From positions 1 to 10,174 of the forward strand of contig JAITCT010000226.1 in assembly GCA_031282925.1 (NCBI GenBank): DNA of 10,174 nt, in the 5' to 3' direction. Source of the stretch: Dysgonamonadaceae bacterium. GTDB lineage: Bacteria; Bacteroidota; Bacteroidia; Bacteroidales; Azobacteroidaceae. The notes beneath the pieces are model-generated. The model was not told the DNA's origin, ran no database searches, and saw only the letters and a list, made by a program, of their open reading frames with translations. The translations under genes were made by a program, and so were the position numbers. This document shows positions 5,236-10,174 of this stretch, one piece after another. Position 1 is the stretch's first letter. Every line of letters begins with the position of its first letter.

Positions 5236-5775
5236 ATGTCTGAAATTGAAAAGAAATTTTATGTTCTCCGTGCCGTCAGTGGCAAAGAAAATAAAATAAA
5301 AGAATATTTGGAGGCCGAGATTAAAAATTCGGACTTGAAGAATTATATTTTTCAGGTCTTGATTCCTACGGAAAAAGTGTTTCAGCAGCGTAACGGAAAA
5401 AAAGTGTTGAAAGAACGTGCCTATCTTCCCGGTTATGTTATCGTTGAAGCTATTCTGGTAGGAGAAGTTGTACATTTCCTGAAAAACGTCAATTTTGTCA
5501 TTGGATTTCTCGGAGGAAACAATCCGGTTCCTTTGCGTGTTTCGGAAGTAAACCGGATACTCGGTACGGTTGATGAATTGCAAGAACAACCGGAAGAATT
5601 TGATGTTCAATATACAATTGGCGAAACGGTCAAAGTGATTTACGGTCCGTTTAACGGTTTCCACGGAGAGATTAAAGAAATCAATCCTGAAAAAAAGAAA
5701 TTGACAGTACTCGTGAAAATCTTCGGTCGCGGGACGCCCCTCGAATTGGGCTATATGCAAGTTGAAAAAGAATAA
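5236..5775 (+). CDS. nusG: Transcription termination/antitermination factor NusG
   Basis: The 179-residue protein has the standard NusG layout. Residues about 7-120 form the NGN domain that binds the RNA polymerase clamp (FYVLRAVSGKENKIKEYL, then YLPGYVIVE at 63-71). Residues about 127-178 form the KOW domain (GETVKVIYGPFNGFHGEIKE), which contacts Rho or ribosomal protein uS10. It lies 7 nt after secE and 73 nt before rplK. A short hairpin TTCGA/TCGAA (5776-5780 with 5795-5799) followed by a T-rich stretch (5801-5810) occurs just after the stop codon; it may be a weak pause site or part of the rplK leader, but the stem is too short to call a terminator. Confidence 0.97.
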   Translation: MSEIEKKFYVLRAVSGKENKIKEYLEAEIKNSDLKNYIFQVLIPTEKVFQQRNGKKVLKERAYLPGYVIVEAILVGEVVHFLKNVNFVIGFLGGNNPVPLRVSEVNRILGTVDELQEQPEEFDVQYTIGETVKVIYGPFNGFHGEIKEINPEKKKLTVLVKIFGRGTPLELGYMQVEKE

Positions 5776-5848
5776 TTCGATTAGGTTACGCTCTTCGAAC
5801 TTCTTTTTTTGTGTTATAAGGAATTAAATAAACTAAATTTATCAACAA

Positions 5849-6292
5849 ATGGCAAAAGAGATTGCTGGACAGCTAAAATTACAGATTAAAGGAGGGGCGG
5901 CGAACCCTTCTCCCCCGGTAGGCCCTGCATTGGGATCGAAAGGTATCAATATAATGGAGTTTTGCAAGCAATTTAATGCCAGAACCCAAGACAAAGCGGG
6001 TAAAGTAGTGCCGGTGGTTATTACTTACTACGCCGACAAGTCTTTCGATTTTATCATCAAAAATCCGCCGGTAGCTATCCAATTGTTGGAAGCAGGCAAG
6101 CAAAAAAGCGGATCGGCTGAGCCTAACCGCAACAAAGTGGCTGAAATTACTTGGGAACAAGTAAAAGCCATTGCCGAAGATAAAATGAAAGATTTAAACT
6201 GTTTTACGCTGGAATCTGCGATGAAAATGGTAGCAGGTACGGCTCGGAGCATGGGTATAACTGTACAAGGGACATTCCCTGCAAACATTTAA
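5849..6292 (+). CDS. rplK: Large ribosomal subunit protein uL11
   Basis: This 147-residue uL11 has normal length. The N-terminal domain contains the proline-rich loop [10 protein letters not shown] (20-29), the site linked to thiostrepton-type antibiotics and factor binding. The C-terminal domain (about 75-147) binds the GTPase-associated centre of 23S rRNA and ends in the typical [14 protein letters not shown]. The leader (5776-5848) is A/T-rich and lacks a Shine-Dalgarno sequence or promoter box. In many bacteria the L11-L1 leader binds L1 for feedback control; I could not identify a convincing L1-like site here. rplA follows after 16 nt. Confidence 0.98.
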   Translation: MAKEIAGQLKLQIKGGAANPSPPVGPALGSKGINIMEFCKQFNARTQDKAGKVVPVVITYYADKSFDFIIKNPPVAIQLLEAGKQKSGSAEPNRNKVAEITWEQVKAIAEDKMKDLNCFTLESAMKMVAGTARSMGITVQGTFPANI

Positions 6293-6308
6293 AAACTTCA
6301 ATAGAGAT

Positions 6309-7007
6309 ATGAGTAAACTTACAAAAAATCAAAAGTTGGCTTTAAGCAAAGTTGAAGCAGGGAAGACATACACACTAAAAGAAGCGTCCGCTTTGGTGAA
6401 GGAAATCACTACTTCCAAATTCGATGCTTCCGTAGACATTGATGTCCGCTTAGGTGTTGACCCCCGTAAAGCTAACCAAATGGTAAGAGGCGTTGTTTCA
6501 TTGCCTCACGGAACAGGTAAGCAAGTCAGGGTTCTCGTATTAACTACGCCCGATCAGGAAGCTGCTGCCAAAGAAGCAGGGGCCGATCATGTGGGTCTTG
6601 ATGAATATATCGAAAAAATAAAAGGCGGTTGGACGGATATTGATGTGATTATCACGCAACCGGCTATTATGGGTAAAATCGGCGCTTTAGGTCGTGTACT
6701 CGGTCCTCGCGGATTGATGCCGAATCCCAAAAGCGGAACGGTTACCAACGACGTAGTGCAAGCCGTGAAAGAAGTAAAACAAGGTAAAATTGATTTCAAA
6801 GTTGATAAAGCCGGGATTGTTCATACTTCTGTCGGCAAAGTTTCGTTTTCTCCCGATCAAATCAAGGATAACGCAAAAGAATTTGTCGCTACGCTCATCA
6901 AGTTGAAACCTGCGGCTGCAAAGGGTATGTACGTAAAGAGCATTTATCTTTCAAGTACAATGAGTCCGGGTCTGAAAATAGACCCTAAATCGGTAGATGA
7001 AATTTAA
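6309..7007 (+). CDS. rplA: Large ribosomal subunit protein uL1
   Basis: The 232-residue product is a full-length uL1, forming the mobile L1 stalk that helps release deacylated tRNA. The two-domain fold is recognisable: residues 1 to about 65 and 160-232 make domain I ([20 protein letters not shown]), and the middle makes domain II, including the family signature [17 protein letters not shown] (124-140). In many bacteria uL1 also represses its own operon by binding mRNA. It sits between rplK (16 nt gap) and rplJ (14 nt gap). Confidence 0.98.
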   Translation: MSKLTKNQKLALSKVEAGKTYTLKEASALVKEITTSKFDASVDIDVRLGVDPRKANQMVRGVVSLPHGTGKQVRVLVLTTPDQEAAAKEAGADHVGLDEYIEKIKGGWTDIDVIITQPAIMGKIGALGRVLGPRGLMPNPKSGTVTNDVVQAVKEVKQGKIDFKVDKAGIVHTSVGKVSFSPDQIKDNAKEFVATLIKLKPAAAKGMYVKSIYLSSTMSPGLKIDPKSVDEI

Positions 7008-7021
7008 AATTAATTGGAATT

Positions 7022-7537
7022 ATGAAAAAGGAAGATAAATCTGCTGTTATCAAACAGATTGCTACTACCATAGGTGAATATTCGCACTTCTATCTGACTG
7101 ATATTGCTACGTTGAACGCAGGCAAAACAAACAGTTTGAGAAGAGAATGTTATAAGGAAGATATTAAATTAGTTGTTGTAAAAAACACCTTATTTAAGAA
7201 AGCGCTGGAACAAATGGACGGAGATTATTCCGCTCTGAATCCTGCTTTGAAGGGCAATACGGCTGTGATGTTCTCAAATAATGCCAATAGTCCTGCTAAA
7301 CTGATTAAGTCTTTTTCAAAAGGAATTGATATTCCGAAATTGAAAGCGGCTTATGTACAGGAAGGATTCTATGTAGGAGTTGAGAATCTGGATATTCTTG
7401 TTTCTATCAAGAGCAAAAACGAACTTATTGCCGATGTTATTGCTTTGTTGCAATCGCCGGCTAAGAACGTTATTTCTGCTCTTCAATCGGGTGGTCAAAC
7501 CATCCACGGGGTTTTGAAGACTCTCGGTGAAAGATAA
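7022..7537 (+). CDS. rplJ: Large ribosomal subunit protein uL10
   Basis: This 171-residue uL10 is the base of the ribosomal stalk. The N-terminal globular domain (VVVKNTLFKKALEQ, then GNTAVMFS) binds 23S rRNA beside uL11; the C-terminal helices carry bL12 dimers. The gap to rplA is only 14 nt, so there is no room for an intergenic L10 leader of the E. coli type. The gap to rplL is 99 nt and holds a hairpin repeat. The ATG at 7022 follows TTAATTGGAATT, with only a weak GGA. Confidence 0.97.
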   Translation: MKKEDKSAVIKQIATTIGEYSHFYLTDIATLNAGKTNSLRRECYKEDIKLVVVKNTLFKKALEQMDGDYSALNPALKGNTAVMFSNNANSPAKLIKSFSKGIDIPKLKAAYVQEGFYVGVENLDILVSIKSKNELIADVIALLQSPAKNVISALQSGGQTIHGVLKTLGER

Positions 7538-7601
7538 ATGAGTTGATAAGTAAACGAGTTAACAAGTTACAGGATTATAAATTCTCGTTTACTCGTTAAC
7601 T
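7537..7601 (+). repeat. Hairpin repeat element, copy 2 (rplJ to rplL spacer)
   Basis: Positions 7541-7558 pair with CTCGTTTACTCGTTAACT (7584-7601) in an 18-bp stem with two G-U pairs and one A-C mismatch, around a 25-nt loop. The left flank and arm (AATGAGTT-g-ATAAGTAAACGAGT), the loop word ATAAAT and the right arm match the copy after tuf. The element starts at the last base of the rplJ stop codon. An A-rich rplL leader follows, and there is no T-tract. Confidence 0.75.
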
Positions 7602-7636
7602 AAAAAAATAATAAACAATATAAAAATTATACAATC

Positions 7637-8011
7637 ATGGCAGATTTGAAAGCTTTTGCTGAACAATTAGTAAACTTAACCGTAAAGGAAGTAAACGAAC
7701 TTGCTGAAATTCTTAAAACAGAATATGGTATTGAACCCGCAGCTGCTGCTGTTGCTGTTGCTGCAGGTCCTGTTGCCACCGCTGAAGTAAAAGAAGAAAA
7801 AACATCTTTTGATGTAGTTTTGAAAAGCGTCGGTGCAAATAAATTAGCTATCGTTAAAGCGGTTAAAGAATTGACAGGTCTTGGTCTGAAAGAAGCAAAA
7901 GACATCGTTGATAGTGCTCCCGCGCCTATCAAAGAAGGAGCTACTAAAGACGAAGCCGAAGGGCTGAAAAAATCCTTGGAAGAAGCCGGAGCGGAAGTTG
8001 AACTTAAATAA
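7637..8011 (+). CDS. rplL: Large ribosomal subunit protein bL12 (L7/L12)
   Basis: The 124-residue acidic protein shows the three parts of bL12: an N-terminal dimerisation region (1 to about 33), a flexible Ala/Val-rich hinge ([17 protein letters not shown], about 34-50) and the C-terminal factor-binding domain (about 55-124), with the signature [20 protein letters not shown] and the typical end [10 protein letters not shown]. It is present in several copies per ribosome and recruits EF-Tu, EF-G and IF2. The leader before the ATG is A-rich, as in other highly expressed Bacteroidota genes. The spacer hairpins on both sides (7541-7601 and 8037-8068) could help set its level relative to rplJ and rpoB; that is inference. 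Confidence 0.98.
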   Translation: MADLKAFAEQLVNLTVKEVNELAEILKTEYGIEPAAAAVAVAAGPVATAEVKEEKTSFDVVLKSVGANKLAIVKAVKELTGLGLKEAKDIVDSAPAPIKEGATKDEAEGLKKSLEEAGAEVELK

Positions 8012-8036
8012 TCGCTCCTGTTATTATGGGTAACGT

Positions 8037-8073
8037 GGTTAAGAATCTCCTTTCGAAGGTTCTTAACCTTTTT
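8037..8073 (+). terminator. Hairpin with short T-tract between rplL and rpoB (partial terminator or attenuator)
   Basis: GGTTAAGAA (8037-8045) pairs perfectly with TTCTTAACC (8060-8068). Inside, CCTT (8049-8052) pairs with AAGG (8056-8059) after a 3-nt bulge. Seven T follow or are adjoined with the stem end (8069-8073 are all T), then GCG. It sits 26 nt after rplL and 48 nt before rpoB, where an attenuator lowers rpoB transcription in E. coli. No promoter box was seen between it and rpoB, so termination must be partial. Confidence 0.7.
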
Positions 8074-8120
8074 GCGTCTATTTTCAATACTTAATCAATT
8101 TTCGTCCAAATATCTTCATA

Positions 8121-10174
8121 ATGTCTTATAGAACAACAACAAACAGCGATACGAGAATTAACTTTGCTTCGACAAAGAAACCTTTTGCTTATCCGGATTT
8201 CCTCGAAGTGCAATTGAAATCTTTTCAAGATTTCCTTCAATTAGATACTCCAACCGAAAAGAAAAAAAACGAGGGTTTGTACAAAGTATTTGCCGAAAAT
8301 TTTCCAATCGCAGATACACGTAATAACTTTGTTCTTGAATTTTTGGATTATTTTATTGATCCTCCGCGTTATACCATTGATGAATGTGTCGAACGCGGTT
8401 TGACTTACAGCGTTCCGCTAAAAGCAAAAATGAAACTTTACTGCACTGACCCTGATCATGAAGATTTTGATACTGTGATTCAGGACGTTTATTTAGGTCC
8501 AATACCTTATATGACCTCCAAAGGGACGTTTGTCATCAATGGCGCCGAACGGGTTGTGGTTTCCCAATTACATCGTTCACCGGGGGTATTTTTCGGGCAA
8601 AGTACCCATTCCAATGGAACTAAATTATATTCGGCGCGTATCATTCCTTTTAAAGGTTCGTGGATCGAATTTGCTACCGACATTAATAATGTGATGTATG
8701 CTTATATTGACCGAAAAAAGAAATTGCCCGTAACTACGCTTTTAAGAGCTATTGGCTTTGAGAGTGACAAAGATATTCTGGAAATATTCAATCTTGCCGA
8801 AGAAATCAAGGTGAATGCGACCAATCTGAAAAAAACCGTCGGACGGAAATTAGCTGCACGTGTGTTGAGAACTTGGGTGGAAGATTTTGTAGATGAAGAT
8901 ACGGGTGAAGTTGTTTCTATTGAACGGAACGAAGTGTTAATTGACCGTGAAACCGTGCTTGCCACACAACATATTGATGGAATTCTTGAGTCGGGCGTTC
9001 AAACTATTTTGTTGCATCGCGAAGACCAGAATATTTCCGATTATGCAATCATTTACAACACTTTGCAAAAAGACCCGAGTAATTCCGAACGGGATGCGGT
9101 AGTTTACATTTACCATCAGTTGCGGAATGCCGAACCGACTGATGATGCAAATGCAAGGGAAGTCATCCAAAATTTGTTCTTTTCCGAAAAAAGATACGAT
9201 TTGGGTGAAGTGGGCCGTTACAGAATCAACAAAAAACTGAATCTGACTACTTCTGTCGAGGTGAAAGTTCTTACCAAAGAGGACATTATTGAAATCATTA
9301 AGTATCTGATTGAATTGATCAACTCCAAAGCTATTGTGGACGATATAGACCACTTGAGTAACCGCCGTGTGCGTACCGTGGGCGAACAATTATATAATCA
9401 GTTTGGTGTCGGTTTGGCGCGCATGTCGCGCACCATCCGAGAGCGCATGAATGTACGAGATAATGAAGTGTTTACGCCTGTTGATCTGATTAATGCGAAG
9501 ACGATTTCTTCCGTGATCAATTCCTTTTTCGGGACTAATGCTTTGTCGCAATTCATGGATCAGACCAATCCGCTGGCGGAAATTACACATAAACGCCGTA
9601 TGTCCGCTTTGGGTCCCGGCGGTTTGTCACGTGAGCGCGCCGGTTTTGAAGTACGCGACGTACACTATACGCATTACGGCCGCCTCTGTCCGATTGAAAC
9701 GCCGGAAGGTCCGAATATCGGTTTGATTTCGTCGCTTTGCGTATATGCGAAAATCAATGAACTTGGGTTTATTGAAACGCCTTACCGTAAAGTGTTCGAT
9801 AAAAAGGTGGATTTAACGAATGACGGTATTACGTATCTGACTGCGGAAGAAGAAGAAGGCAAAATTATTGCGCAAGGAAATGCGCCTTTGGACGATGACG
9901 GCGTTTTTATCAATAGCCGTGTCAAATCCCGCCAAGATGCGGATTATCCGGTAGTTGCGCCGGAAGAAATAGAATTGATGGACGTTTCGCCTACGCAGAT
10001 TGCTTCGATTGCCGCATCATTGATTCCGTTCCTTGAACATGACGACGCCAACCGCGCCTTAATGGGTTCAAACATGATGCGTCAGGCTGTTCCTTTAATG
10101 ACTCCCGAAGCTCCGATTGTCGGGACAGGCATTGAAGGCCGGTTGATTTCGGACTCCCGTACGCAAATTACCGC
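8121..10174 (+). CDS. rpoB: DNA-directed RNA polymerase subunit beta (N-terminal part)
   Basis: An open frame from ATG 8121 runs to the window end without a stop, giving about 684 residues of RpoB; the rest lies outside. It begins [17 protein letters not shown] and shows the conserved [19 protein letters not shown] near the start, then [19 protein letters not shown] and [19 protein letters not shown]. The rifampicin pocket is at about residues 469-500 ([19 protein letters not shown]). The residues equal to E. coli Gln513, Asp516, His526, Arg529 and Ser531 (here 477, 480, 490, 493 and 495) are all wild type. Thr482 and Ala486 replace E. coli Asn518 and Ser522, which I regard as normal for the phylum. 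It follows the rplL-rpoB hairpin and has an A/T-rich leader with no Shine-Dalgarno sequence. Confidence 0.98.
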   Translation, partial: MSYRTTTNSDTRINFASTKKPFAYPDFLEVQLKSFQDFLQLDTPTEKKKNEGLYKVFAENFPIADTRNNFVLEFLDYFIDPPRYTIDECVERGLTYSVPLKAKMKLYCTDPDHEDFDTVIQDVYLGPIPYMTSKGTFVINGAERVVVSQLHRSPGVFFGQSTHSNGTKLYSARIIPFKGSWIEFATDINNVMYAYIDRKKKLPVTTLLRAIGFESDKDILEIFNLAEEIKVNATNLKKTVGRKLAARVLRTWVEDFVDEDTGEVVSIERNEVLIDRETVLATQHIDGILESGVQTILLHREDQNISDYAIIYNTLQKDPSNSERDAVVYIYHQLRNAEPTDDANAREVIQNLFFSEKRYDLGEVGRYRINKKLNLTTSVEVKVLTKEDIIEIIKYLIELINSKAIVDDIDHLSNRRVRTVGEQLYNQFGVGLARMSRTIRERMNVRDNEVFTPVDLINAKTISSVINSFFGTNALSQFMDQTNPLAEITHKRRMSALGPGGLSRERAGFEVRDVHYTHYGRLCPIETPEGPNIGLISSLCVYAKINELGFIETPYRKVFDKKVDLTNDGITYLTAEEEEGKIIAQGNAPLDDDGVFINSRVKSRQDADYPVVAPEEIELMDVSPTQIASIAASLIPFLEHDDANRALMGSNMMRQAVPLMTPEAPIVGTGIEGRLISDSRTQIT

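Noticed and set aside
5200..5760. Minus-strand open frame (186 codons) opposite nusG
   Set aside because: It is the shadow of nusG; the product is rich in Phe and Asn with no recognisable domain and no promoter box.
5776..5810. Hairpin and T-run after nusG as a terminator or L1 regulatory site
   Set aside because: The stem is only 5 bp with a 14-nt loop, no L1-binding consensus could be recognised, and no promoter follows for rplK.
8702..9590. Several minus-strand and other-frame open frames within rpoB
   Set aside because: The plus-strand RpoB frame is continuous and recognisable throughout, so these are shadows.

Overview
The window is a housekeeping region from a Bacteroidota chromosome, most likely order Bacteroidales. 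Evidence: the gene order rpsU, xerC-type recombinase, hpf, tRNAs, tuf, tRNA-Trp, secE, nusG, rplK, rplA, rplJ, rplL, rpoB; promoters of the Bacteroidota form (TTTG, about 19-20 bp, TAnnTTTG); A-rich start regions mostly without Shine-Dalgarno sequences; moderately AT-rich DNA; and Bacteroidota-type EF-Tu and RpoB sequences.

Layout. Positions 1-326 (minus strand) hold the N-terminal part of a secreted, probably outer-membrane protein. Positions 327-999 contain no intact gene: they hold the divergent promoter, a GC-rich patch with small hairpins and a repeated 15-mer, and the decayed 3' end of an IS30-family transposase. From 1000 all recognised genes are on the plus strand. rpsU (bS21) and xerC each have a recognisable promoter, and hpf follows xerC behind an unusually perfect Shine-Dalgarno sequence. 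A third promoter at 2480-2511 precedes tRNA-Thr(UGU), tRNA-Tyr(GUA), tRNA-Gly(UCC), a NYN-domain protein gene, tRNA-Thr(GGU), tuf, tRNA-Trp(CCA), secE, nusG, rplK, rplA, rplJ, rplL and the start of rpoB, which runs off the window. I found no further TAnnTTTG box in the spacers after 2511, so this may be one long transcript punctuated by tRNAs, with a partial terminator or attenuator hairpin before rpoB.

Functionally the genes cover ribosome assembly and hibernation (bS21, HPF), aminoacyl-tRNA delivery (tRNAs, EF-Tu), protein export (SecE), transcription elongation (NusG), the ribosomal stalk and L1 regions, and RNA polymerase.

The least ordinary items are: the NYN (PIN-like, predicted RNase) gene wedged between two tRNA genes, with its stop codon 9 nt before the next tRNA; a hairpin element of about 65 bp present in two copies (after tuf and after rplJ), with related short-word hairpins between tRNAs; an acceptor-stem mismatch in tRNA-Thr(GGU); and the strong Shine-Dalgarno sequence on hpf in a lineage that largely ignores this signal. 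I see no CRISPR array, intact mobile element or clearly new multi-gene system.
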